From: Acetobacter papayae JCM 25143
Lineage (GTDB): Bacteria; Pseudomonadota; Alphaproteobacteria; Acetobacterales; Acetobacteraceae
Length of the DNA stretch: 54,262 bases
Direction: 5' to 3'
Assembly: GCF_000613285.1 (NCBI RefSeq)
Contig: NZ_BAIN01000014.1
Coordinates: forward strand, 1-54,262
A model generated the notes under the pieces. That model searched no databases. It was not told the origin of the DNA and saw only the letters and a program-made list of their open reading frames with translations. Shown one piece after another: positions 1-9,473 of this stretch. Within the stretch, counting starts at the first letter, position 1; each line of letters begins with the position of its first letter. A program made the position numbers and the translations under genes.

Positions 1-168
1 TTTGAAATAGTGGAAACGATGAAATATCTGCCGCATAAGACATGGTCGCAGCAGTGTGTAATGGCGATATTTTTCTTATCGTTTCGACGTTCACCGAACT
101 ATATGGAATCGCCATAGCGGGGAAAAATTGATATTGGACGAAGCAGCCATAATAGAACAGGGGCTGTA

Positions 169-309
169 ATGTTATCCGCTGAGGGGCAGACGATACTGGA
201 TGTGATCTCTCATTTCCATCAGCGGTGGCGGGTGGTATCCGGCTCTGGGCTGTTGGTTGGCTGTGGCATGGGTAGGCGCGCAGGCGTGCCGTATAGGGCC
301 TGTGCATGA
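169..309 (+). CDS. possible 46-aa leader ORF before the glycan operon
   Basis: A short frame with ATG at 169 ends in a TGA that overlaps the ATG of the first glycosyltransferase (ATGA at 306-309), the same coupling used throughout this operon. The peptide resembles no family I know and has no signal or membrane segment. It could be a leader peptide, the tail of a decayed gene, or chance. Bases 1-168 are A+T richer and show no gene; the operon promoter could lie there but no clear -35/-10 pair stands out. Confidence 0.2.
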   Translation: MLSAEGQTILDVISHFHQRWRVVSGSGLLVGCGMGRRAGVPYRACA

Positions 310-1556
310 GTCCTGTTTCGGCGGGTGAGGCCGCTCAACACCCTGTTCGCGCGCGTTTGCGTATCCTGCATGCCTATAAGGTGTATCTGCCTGATGTCGA
401 AGGCGGTGTGCCTTCGGCCATCCGGGCGCTGACAGCCCGCATGGCAGCACGCTGCCAGTCTGCCATTCTGGCCACAAGGCGGTGGGGCACGCCCCGCACG
501 ATTATTGTGGACGATATTCCGGTTACGCGCTCACTCGCATTGATGACGCTGCGTTCGCTGCCACTGGCCCCGTTTTATCCGCTGGCCCTGCTGGCCAGAG
601 CCCGCAAGGCGGATGTTGTGGCCCTGCACACGCCGTTTCCGTTGGCGGATGTGCTGACAGGCCTGTATTTTCCGCGGCGCTGCGCCTGATTGTTCACTGG
701 CATTCCGATGTCGTGCGCCAGAAATGGCTGCTGCGGCTGGTGGCCCCGCTCATGCGCCGGACAGTGCAGCGCGCTGACCGTATTTTGGTTTCCAGTGCGC
801 CCATGGTCACGCATTCGCCCTTTCTGCGCCCGCTGGCGGATAAGTGCGAAATTGTGCCTTTCGGCACGGATTTGACCTACTGGCCCCACCTCAATACAAA
901 AGAAGAACAACGGGTTGCGGCCCTGCGTAGGCAGTATCCACGTCTGGTCGTCACTACGGGGCGGCTGGTGTCTTACAAGGGGTTCGATGTGCTCATCGAG
1001 GCCTTTTCCTCAGTAAACGGTCAGTGCGTGATTGTGGGCGAAGGCCCGCTGGACAAGCAGTTGCAGCAGCAGATTGACGCACTGGGCCTGCAGGACCGGG
1101 TGCATCTGGTGGGGCGGCTTGAGAGAGACGAATTGAAGTGCATGCTCCACGCAGCCCGGATTTTTGCCCTGCCTTCCATCAGCCCGGCGGAAACCTTCGG
1201 CATTGCCAGATGGAAGCCATGGCTTGCGGTCTGCCAGTGGTTAACACGGATGTGCCTACGGGCGTGCCATGGGTGGCTCGCCACGGGCATGAAGGCCTGA
1301 CCGTGCCAGCCGGTCAGGCAGCCCCGCTAGCACAGGCACTCAGCACCCTGCTGGATGATGACACCCTGCGGCTGCAAAGTGGTAAGCCGCCGCGGCGCGG
1401 GCTGCCGAGCTGTTTGATGAGCGGCAGTTCATTGAAAAAACATACTGGATTTATGAAACAGAGGCTCAACGGGCAAAGGAGCGCCTGTCCGCCACCCGCG
1501 CGCCCGGTATTGCAAACAAGACCACCGAACACAGGACCGACACCTATGGCCACTGA
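306..1556 (+). CDS. GT4-family glycosyltransferase, frameshifted as read
   Basis: A GT-B fold glycosyltransferase expected to add a sugar to a lipid-linked glycan at the cytoplasmic face of the inner membrane. Donor and linkage cannot be read. The acceptor half opens with ILHAYKVYLPDVEGGV. The donor half has TGRLVSYKGFDVLIEAF and, after repair, the ETFGIAQMEAMACGLPVV nucleotide-sugar region. The reading runs through three successive frame changes: one base is missing near 680 (TGCGCC for TGCCGCC), near 1207 (GCCAG for GCCCAG) and near 1386 (AAGCC for AAGGCC). Repaired length is about 417 aa, normal for the family. The stop overlaps the Wzm start by 11 bases. It is the first clear gene of the glycan operon. 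Confidence 0.85.
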
Positions 1557-2328
1557 AAGCATCGTCGATAAGCTGACGCATTACAGCGAGCTTTCCTATA
1601 TCCTGTGGAAGAAGGAGATCAAGGTTCGGTACAAGAACAACTTCTTCGGTTATCTGTGGTCGCTGGCCAATCCGCTGTCTTTTGCGCTGGTGTTCTATTT
1701 TGCGTTCAATGTCGTGTTCAAATCCGGGGAGAAGAACTTTGTTCTTTTCCTTATTTCCGGGCTGTTTGCGTGGCAGTGGATTGCAAATTACATTATCGGC
1801 TCATGCAATGTGTTTGTCTCGAACGGCAGTATCATTAAAAAATCGCTGTTCCCCCGCATTGTCCTGCCACTTTCGCTGTGCATGCAGGATGGCTTTCATT
1901 ACGTGATGTCCATTCCGGTTATTGCTGTTGCCAGCCTGTATTATGGCGTGCCGTTCGGCCTGACGACACTGGCCGGTATTGTGCTGATATCCGTTGCCCA
2001 GTTCCTGCTCCTGTTCGGGATCGGTCTGGCCATGGGCACGGCCAATCTGTTCTTCCGGGATATGGAAAAGCTGGTCGGTATTCTTCTGAACATCCTGTTC
2101 TATGTCACGCCGGTTCTTTACCCCATGACAAAAATACCCGAACAATACGTCAAGTTCATTCTGCTTAACCCGTTTGCACCCCTTATCAATGCGTGGCATG
2201 CCCTGTACCTCGAACAGAGGATTGACCTGTACAATGTTGGCCTGACCTATGCGTATGCCGTGGTCAGCCTGATTGTCGGTCTGGTCATTTACCGCCGCAT
2301 GGTCTGGCGCTTTGCCGAAGTGCTGTGA
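1546..2328 (+). CDS. wzm: ABC-2 polysaccharide export permease (Wzm type)
   Basis: Membrane subunit of an ABC-2 exporter that moves a finished lipid-linked polysaccharide across the inner membrane. The 260-aa protein starts MATESIVDKLTHYSELSYIL and has the family N-terminal pattern WKKEIKVRYKNNFFGYLWSL before about six hydrophobic segments. The frame is open further upstream, but that part is the neighbouring glycosyltransferase in a shifted frame, so ATG 1546 is chosen. The ATPase follows 9 bases after the stop. The pair could serve O-antigen or a capsule-like polymer. No polymerase or flippase of the Wzx/Wzy kind is present, which fits ABC-dependent export. Confidence 0.92.
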   Translation: MATESIVDKLTHYSELSYILWKKEIKVRYKNNFFGYLWSLANPLSFALVFYFAFNVVFKSGEKNFVLFLISGLFAWQWIANYIIGSCNVFVSNGSIIKKSLFPRIVLPLSLCMQDGFHYVMSIPVIAVASLYYGVPFGLTTLAGIVLISVAQFLLLFGIGLAMGTANLFFRDMEKLVGILLNILFYVTPVLYPMTKIPEQYVKFILLNPFAPLINAWHALYLEQRIDLYNVGLTYAYAVVSLIVGLVIYRRMVWRFAEVL

Positions 2329-2337
2329 GATAACGAC

Positions 2338-3108
2338 ATGACAGCGATCCTTTTCGAGAATGTAACCAAGACATTCAGCCCCCATGGCCCGCATACTGGT
2401 GGGTTGAAAAACCTGCTGCTCAACGGCTTTCGGGGGAACCGGCATCAGGCCGAGCCGGTGCCGATCATTACCGATGCGAGCTTTTCCATTCCCCATGGGC
2501 AGGCGGTTGCTTTTGTGGGCCGTAATGGCGCGGGCAAAAGCACGCTGCTGAGCCTGATTGCGGGGGTTCTGCGGCCTAACAAGGGGCGTGTTGTGGTGGA
2601 TGGCCGCCTTTCGCCGCTGCTGGAACTGGGGGCGGGTTTTCACCCGGACCTGACCGGGCGCGAAAATATCGAACTTTACGGTGTGGTGCTGGGGTTCGGG
2701 CGTCAGGAAATCCGCCAGCACATGGATGCGGTGATCGAGTTTTCCGAACTGGGTGAACATATCGACCGGCCTGTCCGCTATTATTCCAGCGGTATGCTGG
2801 CCCGGCTGGGCTTTGCCGTGGTCTCGCAGCTTGATCCCGAAATCCTGCTGATTGATGAGGTGTTGGCGGTTGGGGATTACAAGTTCGGGCAGAAATGTCT
2901 GGATGTGATGCACGGCTTCCGCAAGGCAGGGAAGACCATTGTTTTCGTGTCGCACTCCATGCAGGACGTCGTGAAACTGTGTGACCGCGCCCTGCTGATC
3001 GACCAGCACCGCATTGTGGCGGATGGCCCGGCCAAGGACATAGCCCTGCTTTACCAGCCCGACCTTGTCATTGAGCCCACAAAGGAAGAAGCTCAGGGCA
3101 ACATATAA
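2338..3108 (+). CDS. wzt: ABC-2 polysaccharide export ATPase (Wzt/KpsT type)
   Basis: ATP-hydrolysing partner of the preceding permease. Walker A is GRNGAGKST (about residues 61-69), the signature region is YYSSGMLARLGFA, Walker B is EILLIDEVLAVGD, and the switch His is in VFVSHSM. At 256 aa it ends soon after the nucleotide-binding domain, so it lacks the C-terminal carbohydrate-binding domain of Wzt proteins that recognise a capped O-antigen end. This is the short KpsT/TagH-like form and suggests export not gated by a terminal sugar modification (inference from family knowledge). The next gene begins 7 bases after the stop. Confidence 0.93.
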   Translation: MTAILFENVTKTFSPHGPHTGGLKNLLLNGFRGNRHQAEPVPIITDASFSIPHGQAVAFVGRNGAGKSTLLSLIAGVLRPNKGRVVVDGRLSPLLELGAGFHPDLTGRENIELYGVVLGFGRQEIRQHMDAVIEFSELGEHIDRPVRYYSSGMLARLGFAVVSQLDPEILLIDEVLAVGDYKFGQKCLDVMHGFRKAGKTIVFVSHSMQDVVKLCDRALLIDQHRIVADGPAKDIALLYQPDLVIEPTKEEAQGNI

Positions 3109-3114
3109 CGAGGA

Positions 3115-4321
3115 ATGAACGGTTTGGTCGTGACTGCATCTGATGCTTCGTGGCGCCCGCAGGGGGCTGTCCGTATTGTCGCACGCGATATCTGGCGGCG
3201 TGATGCGATTGGCAATTTCTGTTTCCAGATAGCCGATCTGCTGCGTGCGGCCGGGGTCGAGGCCGTGCTCTATGCGGAAAATTTCAGCCCGGATGAGGAT
3301 ATCAGGCCTCTGGCTGATGTGTTCACCCAGACCGTTCCAGCCGATATCCTGTTCTATCATTTTTCCATTGAAGATCCGGCTTTCGAGGCGCTGTCGCAGC
3401 TTGCCTGCGCCAGAATCCTGTATTTCCACGGCATTACTCCGGCCCGGTTTTTCACTGATAGTGACCCCCATACCGAAGGCTGGTGTCACGCGGCCTGAAC
3501 CAGCGCCCGCTGGCCCGCCATTTTGATGTGCTGATGGCCAATTCACGCACCACAGCCGCCTGCCTGATCGAAGGCATGGGGCCAGAGGCTCCGGCTGTGG
3601 AGCAGGTGCTGGCCTGCCCGCCGGTGCTGGGGCTGAACCGCTGGCAGAATATTGTGGCAGAACCGGCAGATGTGCCGCAAAGCCCCCGGCTGCTGCTCTA
3701 TGTCGGGCGGCTGAGCCGCATAAGGGGGTGGATGACCTGCTGGAAATTTTCGCGCATCTGGCGCGGCTGGACCCTGATGTGCATCTGGCCATTGTGGGGG
3801 GCGGCTCTGCCGAGCAACTGGCGCGGCTGGCGGACATTGCCAGCGGCGCAGGCGTGGCGGAGCGCGTTACGTTTCTGCAAAATGTTACCGATGGCGTTAT
3901 CAAGGCTCTTTACGAGCGGTGCGATGGCCTGATCTCATGCAGCCAGCATGAGGGATTCTGTGTGCCGATTGCCGATGCCATGCTGCTGGACAGGCCGGTT
4001 TTCTGTCGCCCTGACCCCGCCATGCTGGAAGTGGCGGGCGATGCCGCCGTGATTTTGCCAGACGGGCAGGATGCACAGGCCAAAGCCCGGCTTATTGCCG
4101 ATACGCTGGCTGATCCCGCCCGCCTCAGCGCCCTTGCCGCCAGCCGTCAGGCGCGGCGCGCAGCACTGGCGCCGGGGCTTGAAGGGGCGATTATCTGGCA
4201 GGCGCTGCGGCAGGCCCAGCCTGAGAGGGGAGCCGCCCCAGAAGGGACGCAGAGAGGCGGCGCGGCACCCTGCCGCAATAGCCTGACGGTACGGACGCAA
4301 GGACAGGGGAAGCAGGTTTGA
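3115..4321 (+). CDS. GT4-family glycosyltransferase, frameshifted as read
   Basis: Second GT-B glycosyltransferase of the operon. The N-terminal half contains RDIWRRDAIGNFCFQIADLL and a pattern of ILYFHGITP. The donor half carries LLYVGRLSRHKGVDDLLEIF (repaired), and SQHEGFCVPIADAMLLDRPV with the conserved Glu. Two bases are missing: near 3498 (GCGGCC for GCGGGCC) and near 3720 (CGCATA for CGCCATA). Repair gives about 402 aa. The C-terminal tail is rich in Ala, Arg and Gln and looks unstructured. The stop TGA overlaps the TTG start of the next gene (TTGA), so translation is probably coupled. Confidence 0.83.
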
Positions 4322-5298
4322 AAGTCGCATTCAATACATATCCGTGGGCGTTCTGCTGCCCGGGCGGCGGCGAGCAGCAGATTGTGTATTACAGGGACTT
4401 TCTCCCCGGAGCGGGGGTCGAGGTCATCCCGCATGACATCTGGGCTCCGCGTCTGGCGGAGGTGGATGCGGTGCATTTCTTCTCGGTCATGGGCGGGTCT
4501 TCCGCGTTCTGCGGTTATGTCAAAGCCATGGGCAAGCCGCTTGTCGTCTCGTCCAGCCTGTGGGTTACGCCTGAAACAACCGGGCTGTATCCGATAGACG
4601 AGATTAGGCATCAGCTCTCTCTGGCCAATGTAATCGTGCCGAACTCCCACCGCGAGGCGGATGCCCTTTCCTCTGTGCTGGGGCTGCCGCGTGAGCGTTT
4701 CATGCCGGTTTATAACGGGGTAGACCCCCTGTTTGCCGAACCCGTGCCCGGAGCGCTGTTCCGTGAGCGGTTTGGTATTGAGGGCGACTTCATTCTCAAT
4801 GTCGGCAATATCGAGCCACGCAAGAACCAGCTTGGGCTGGTGCGGGCCGCACAGGGGCTGGACCTGCCGGTTATTCTGGTCGGCCATGTGCGTGAACAGG
4901 CCTATTTCGATCAGGTTATGGAGGAGGCGCAGGGGCGCGCGCGCTATGTCGGCGCGCTGGCGCATGAAGACCCCGCCCTGCGCTCGGCCTATGCCGCCTG
5001 CTCGGTATTTGTCCTGCCCAGCACGCTCGAAACCCCCGGTCTGGCGGCTCTTGAGGCCGCGGCAACCGGCGCGCGGCTGGTGGTGACCGCCGAGGGATCG
5101 ACGGAAGAATATTTTGGTGACATGGTACACTATGTCGATCACACGGCACCGGACGACATACGCGCCAAAATTCAGGCCGCACTGGCCGCCCCGGTGGCGC
5201 CTGCCCTGCGTGAGCGGGTGCTAACACGCTTCTTGTGGCCGCAGGTAGTCAAGGAACTGCGTGCGGTATATGCCGCAGCCATTGGCGGCACCCCGTAA
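4318..5298 (+). CDS. GT4-family glycosyltransferase (TTG start)
   Basis: Third glycosyltransferase, 326 aa and unbroken. It begins at a TTG whose last bases form the upstream TGA; the protein reads MKVAFNTYPWAFCCPGGGEQ, a normal GT4 opening, so the rare start is credible. Donor-domain motifs are ILNVGNIEPRKNQLGLVRA and VLPSTLETPGLAALEAAATG with the conserved Glu. The gap to the next gene is about 87 bases, the widest inside the operon. Substrate unknown. Confidence 0.88.
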   Translation: MKVAFNTYPWAFCCPGGGEQQIVYYRDFLPGAGVEVIPHDIWAPRLAEVDAVHFFSVMGGSSAFCGYVKAMGKPLVVSSSLWVTPETTGLYPIDEIRHQLSLANVIVPNSHREADALSSVLGLPRERFMPVYNGVDPLFAEPVPGALFRERFGIEGDFILNVGNIEPRKNQLGLVRAAQGLDLPVILVGHVREQAYFDQVMEEAQGRARYVGALAHEDPALRSAYAACSVFVLPSTLETPGLAALEAAATGARLVVTAEGSTEEYFGDMVHYVDHTAPDDIRAKIQAALAAPVAPALRERVLTRFLWPQVVKELRAVYAAAIGGTP

Positions 5299-5385
5299 AA
5301 CAGGCGCATGCCTTACCGCCCCTTATCGTTATCTCAGCAGGGGTAACCCCGGCCCCGCGTTGCGGCTGAAGACGGAATTTTGCAG

Positions 5386-6750
5386 ATGCTGATTTTTCCC
5401 CACCACCTTGCTCAGGGCCTGCTGGCCGAGTTTGTTGCCTATCCTCTGGCAACCCGGCGCGAAAAGCGCGAGATCGCCAGCAAGGAAGCCTGGCTGAAGG
5501 CGGAAATGGCGCGTCCTTTCGCCGAGCGCCGTCAGCGCAGCCAGAAGGCGCTGGCCGAACTGGTAGGGTGGGCCGGTGTGCATGTGCCGTATTACAAGGA
5601 CCTGTTCGCCAGCCTGAACTTTGACCCTGCCAAGCTGGAGCAGGATGCAGGCTGGCTGAACGACCTGCCTTACCTGACCAAGGATATTATCCGCGAACAG
5701 GGCGAACGCATGATGCGGCAGGACCGCGAAGGCCTGCGGATTCATGGTTGCAAGACCGGCGGCTCCACCGGCGTTTCCGCCATTATCTATTACGATCAGG
5801 AGGCGGCTGACTGGTCATCAGCCGTGACGCATTACGCCAGACGCAGCGTGGGTAAGCACCACTTCATGCGCGAACTGCATTTTGCCAGCCGCTTTCCCGA
5901 GAAATTTCCGCTCCGGGCGCGGGTTATCGAGCATATCAAGTGCCTGTGCATGAACCGCACCAATATCTTTTTCGATGATTTTTCGCCCGCCAGTCTTGAA
6001 GCGATCTGGCGGCAGGTGCGCCGTAACCGGCCGGTGCTGGTGCATGGCCACCCGTCCACGCTCTACCAGTTGGCGCTGCACATGGCCGATGCCCATGGCG
6101 GCGGCAAGGCGTTCGATATTTTCGAATCCAGCGGGGAACTGCTCGAGCCCCATCAGCGCCGCACGATCGAAACCGCCCTGCGCTGCCGGGTGGTGGACCG
6201 CTACGGTTTGGCCGAGTTCGGGGTGGTGGCCTATGAAGGGCACAAGGGCTCGACATGGCGCGATGTATACGACCCCATAGCTTGGCCGGAAATTGCCGCC
6301 GTAGACGGCAGCGATGCCAGCGCCATTGCCCATGAGCGTGGCCAGAGCGGCGAACTGGTGCTGACAGGGCTGAAAAACCGCCTCATGCCGCTTATCCGCT
6401 ACCGCACGGGTGATCTGGCGGCACTGGGCGAGGAGCCGGACCGGGGCTTTGTGCTGTATGATCTGGTCGGGCGTATTCATGATGTCGTGCGTATTGGCGG
6501 CAAGGACTACGCCACCCATTACATTCAGGACATGCTCGACCGTCTGGGCAGTATCCGCGAGTTCCAGATTGCTGTGGGCGGGGCTGTGCCGGTTCTGCGG
6601 CTGGTGCTCGAACCCCATGCCACGCGTGAGGAGGTAGAAGCCCGTATCCGCCAGTGGTGGGGGCAGTCCATAGAGCTGGAGTTTATTGATACGACCCAGA
6701 TCCAGCTACAGGGCGGGCGCGCCAAGTTCCGCCATGTGGTGCCGGCATGA
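5386..6750 (+). CDS. PaaK/CapK-like adenylate-forming enzyme
   Basis: Member of the phenylacetate-CoA ligase-like branch of adenylate-forming enzymes, often found as CapK in capsule loci. Motifs seen: the phosphate loop GCKTGGSTGVSA (near residue 122), DRYGLAEFG (equivalent to the YG-x-E adenylate motif) and LIRYRTGDL with the ATP-ribose Asp. The 454-aa length fits. It probably activates an acyl group or a small carboxylic acid used to decorate the glycan; the true substrate is unknown. ATG 5386 is chosen; an in-frame TTG lies 6 bases upstream. The stop overlaps the deacetylase start (ATGA at 6747). Confidence 0.82.
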   Translation: MLIFPHHLAQGLLAEFVAYPLATRREKREIASKEAWLKAEMARPFAERRQRSQKALAELVGWAGVHVPYYKDLFASLNFDPAKLEQDAGWLNDLPYLTKDIIREQGERMMRQDREGLRIHGCKTGGSTGVSAIIYYDQEAADWSSAVTHYARRSVGKHHFMRELHFASRFPEKFPLRARVIEHIKCLCMNRTNIFFDDFSPASLEAIWRQVRRNRPVLVHGHPSTLYQLALHMADAHGGGKAFDIFESSGELLEPHQRRTIETALRCRVVDRYGLAEFGVVAYEGHKGSTWRDVYDPIAWPEIAAVDGSDASAIAHERGQSGELVLTGLKNRLMPLIRYRTGDLAALGEEPDRGFVLYDLVGRIHDVVRIGGKDYATHYIQDMLDRLGSIREFQIAVGGAVPVLRLVLEPHATREEVEARIRQWWGQSIELEFIDTTQIQLQGGRAKFRHVVPA

Positions 6751-8307
6751 TCGGCGTTGCGTTCGCCCCGGGCGATGCGGCGGGGCCGGTTGTTGAGGCA
6801 GGCCTGATCCGTTCTTTCACCACGTCGCAGGTGCGCCGGGTGGATGGACCTGCGCCAGAGGGCATGGCGTTTCTGGTGGTGGTCAACCCGCAGGGCGCGC
6901 TGTCGTCTCTGGCCGGGCAGGTTGTGGCACAGGGCGGCAAGGTGCTGCTGCTGGGCGCGCTGGATACGGCTGCTGCCGCTCTGGCCGGTGTGGTGGCCGA
7001 ACCCCTGCCAGCCGATACGGCTGCGTGGGCGGCCTGCGCGTCCGCCCCCACCTATGGCACAACAGCCAGTGACGGCTGATCCGCTATACCGATCACCCGC
7101 TTGCCGGGGCATCGCCTTTTCAGGAAAGGCCTCTGCTGCGCTTCGATTTTACCGAGGAATGGAACAATCTGGGCTATGGCCGCATTGAAGGGGCCGGCCA
7201 GTGGGGTCTGGCGCAGGGCGCGCGGTGCGATGGCGCAAGCCTGATTGCCGCCGTCAATGTGGGAGGGGAGGACAGGCTGCCTTTCATCACCCTGCATGAC
7301 CAGACCGCTGGGGGCTCCGTGCTGTGGATCAACCGTGCGGTTGGGCTGGTGGATAGTCTGGAATGGGCGCTGGTCGAGGCGTTTTTCAGCGATTACCGGC
7401 CTGATGACCGGCCCTGCCTGCCGCATCTGCGTGAGGCCCCGTACGGGATTGGCGCGGTTGTGAGCATGCGGCTTGATTGTGATGAGGATATCAAATCGGC
7501 TCGTCCGCTGTTTGAGCTGTACCGTAGCCGTGGCGTGCCGTTCTCGCTGGCGGTCAAGACCGCGCAGCCTGCGGTGGAGGAAGACTTCGCCCTGCTGCGC
7601 GAGGTGGCGGCGGCTGGCGGGGCCGTGCTGTCGCATTCGGTCAACCACTATGTGCGCTGGGGGATGATCCCGGCATAGCCTTGCAGGAGGCGGTGGACTC
7701 GCGCGCATGGTTGCAGGAGCACCTGCCGCATATTCCCATCCGCCATATGGTGTCGCCCTTCCATCAGACCCCGGTTTTTGTGCCGCCTCTTCTGGCGCAG
7801 GCGGGGTATGAAGGTTTTATCGGCGGGGTGGTTTCGGCTGAGCCGGACTATATTCTGGCCCGTGGCGGCATTGTGCCGGGTGCGGCTTTTCCCTTTGTCT
7901 CCCACGCGCAGCAATGCATGGTGCATGGAGATTGCCTGCTGGCCGAGGGCGACCCGCTGGCGGTGTACAAGCGTGCGTTCGATGCCGCACTGGCGACATC
8001 AGCCATTTTCGGCTTTCTCGATCACCCGTTCTCGCCGCGCTATTCCTATGGCTGGCTTGATGAGGCGCAGCGGCTTCAGGCTCATGCGGCGTTTCTTGAT
8101 TACATACAGGCCAGCGCACAGCCCGCCGGGGGCGTTTGGTTCGTTAATGAAGACCAGTGCCTTGATCTGGTGCGCCGCCGCATGGCCTGCGCGCTCAATG
8201 TGGAAGAGGGGCTGGTGCGGCTGACCGACCCGCTGGCGGGCGACGGGCCGCCGCTGGCGGTGCGCTGGCGTGGTAAAACCCTGTCGGCCACGGAGCTTGG
8301 TGCATGA
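6747..8307 (+). CDS. polysaccharide deacetylase family protein, frameshifted as read
   Basis: NodB-type carbohydrate esterase domain that would remove acetyl groups from N-acetylated sugars, fitting the neighbouring UDP-GlcNAc epimerase. The metal-binding first motif appears as MRLDCDEDIKSARPLFELY and the second as LSHSVNHYVRWG (the H-S-x-x-H pattern). An N-terminal region of about 230 residues precedes it and has no clear family. Two bases are missing: near 7073 (GACGGCTG for GACGGGCTG) and near 7663 (a run of five Gs where six restore WGDDPGIALQEAV). Repair gives about 520 aa. No export signal is visible, so it may act on cytoplasmic intermediates. Start and stop overlap both neighbours by ATGA. 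Confidence 0.78.
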
Positions 8308-9473
8308 GCAGGCGGGTGATGGTTCTGTTCGGAACCCGCCCTGAATGTATCAAGCTGGCTCCGGTTGTGCGGGCTTTGCGCGCCCGGCCGGACGATTTTC
8401 ATGTCACGGTGTGCTCCACCGGGCAGCACCGCGAGATGCTGCACATGACGCTGCAAAGCCTTGGCCTGACAGTGGATGAGGACCTGGACGTCATGCGCCC
8501 GGACCAGACCCTGCCGCAACTGACAGGGGCTATTCTGAGTGGCTGCGCGGAACTGATCCGCCGCCATAGCCCGGACTGGATGCTGGTGCAGGGCGATACC
8601 ACCACCGCTTTCGTGGGGGCGCTGGCGGCATTTTATGGCCGTGTCAGAATTGGCCATGTCGAGGCAGGGCTGCGTACCGGGCGCAAGGACAACCCGTTTC
8701 CCGAAGAGATCAACCGCCGCCTGATAACCCCCATGGCGGATCTGCATTTCGCACCAACGCCCCGCGCAGCCGCGGCCCTGCTGGCCGAAGGGGTTAGCCC
8801 GCAGAGCGTGCATGTGACCGGCAATACGGGTATCGATGCCCTGCTGGCCCTGTGTGCCCGCTGGCAGTCTGGCGAACAGTCCATTGACCCATCTGGCAAC
8901 TATGCTGCTGATCATGCGGGCAGCCCGGAGGGGGTGGAACCCGCCGTTGCGGCGTTGGCCGGGGCCAGCCCGCTGGTGCTGATAACCTGCCACCGGCGCG
9001 AGAATTTTGGCCCGGAACTGGAGGCAATCTGCAAGGCCCTGCGGCATCTGGCTGAAACATGGCCTGCCGCGCAGTTTGTTTTTCCTGTCCACCTCAACCC
9101 GTCGGTGCGCCGTGCCGTCATGCCGCTGCTGGGGGGGATTGCCAACCTGCACCTGCTTGAGCCGGTGGCGTATGACACCATGGTGTTTCTGATGCGCCGC
9201 GCCACGCTGATCCTGACAGATTCGGGCGGTATTCAGGAGGAAGCGCCAACCTTTGGCGTGCCGGTGCTGGTCATGCGCGCCACCACCGAGCGGCAGGAGA
9301 GTGTCGAGGCCGGTTTTGCCCGGCTGGTGGGCAGCAATGCAGACATGATCGTGGCCGAGGCCAGCCGTATCCTGTCCGCCGGAGGGTGCCCGGAACTGAG
9401 CGGACGCCCCAACCCGTATGGAGATGGCCACGCGGCGGAACGTATTGCCGCCATTCTGGCCGAAACCCCATGA
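8304..9473 (+). CDS. wecB: UDP-N-acetylglucosamine 2-epimerase (non-hydrolysing)
   Basis: Interconverts UDP-GlcNAc and UDP-ManNAc in the cytoplasm and so supplies ManNAc-type donors for the glycan. The 389-aa protein has the full set of family motifs: GTRPECIKLAPV, the catalytic Asp in VQGDTTTA, Glu in GHVEAGLRTG, Glu in NPFPEEINRR, His in TCHRRENFG and the nucleotide-binding DSGGIQEEAPT. GTRPEC replaces the more usual GTRPEA, a mild variation. It overlaps both neighbours by ATGA and is unbroken. Confidence 0.93.
   Translation: MSRRVMVLFGTRPECIKLAPVVRALRARPDDFHVTVCSTGQHREMLHMTLQSLGLTVDEDLDVMRPDQTLPQLTGAILSGCAELIRRHSPDWMLVQGDTTTAFVGALAAFYGRVRIGHVEAGLRTGRKDNPFPEEINRRLITPMADLHFAPTPRAAAALLAEGVSPQSVHVTGNTGIDALLALCARWQSGEQSIDPSGNYAADHAGSPEGVEPAVAALAGASPLVLITCHRRENFGPELEAICKALRHLAETWPAAQFVFPVHLNPSVRRAVMPLLGGIANLHLLEPVAYDTMVFLMRRATLILTDSGGIQEEAPTFGVPVLVMRATTERQESVEAGFARLVGSNADMIVAEASRILSAGGCPELSGRPNPYGDGHAAERIAAILAETP

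Noticed and set aside
1801-3903. 700-codon open frame on the minus strand
   Set aside because: It lies opposite wzm, wzt and a glycosyltransferase that have clear family motifs. Strong G/C third-position bias creates long antisense frames; the translation is low in hydrophobic pattern and matches no family.
8100-9431. 443-codon minus-strand frame
   Set aside because: Antisense to the deacetylase end and wecB; no family resemblance.
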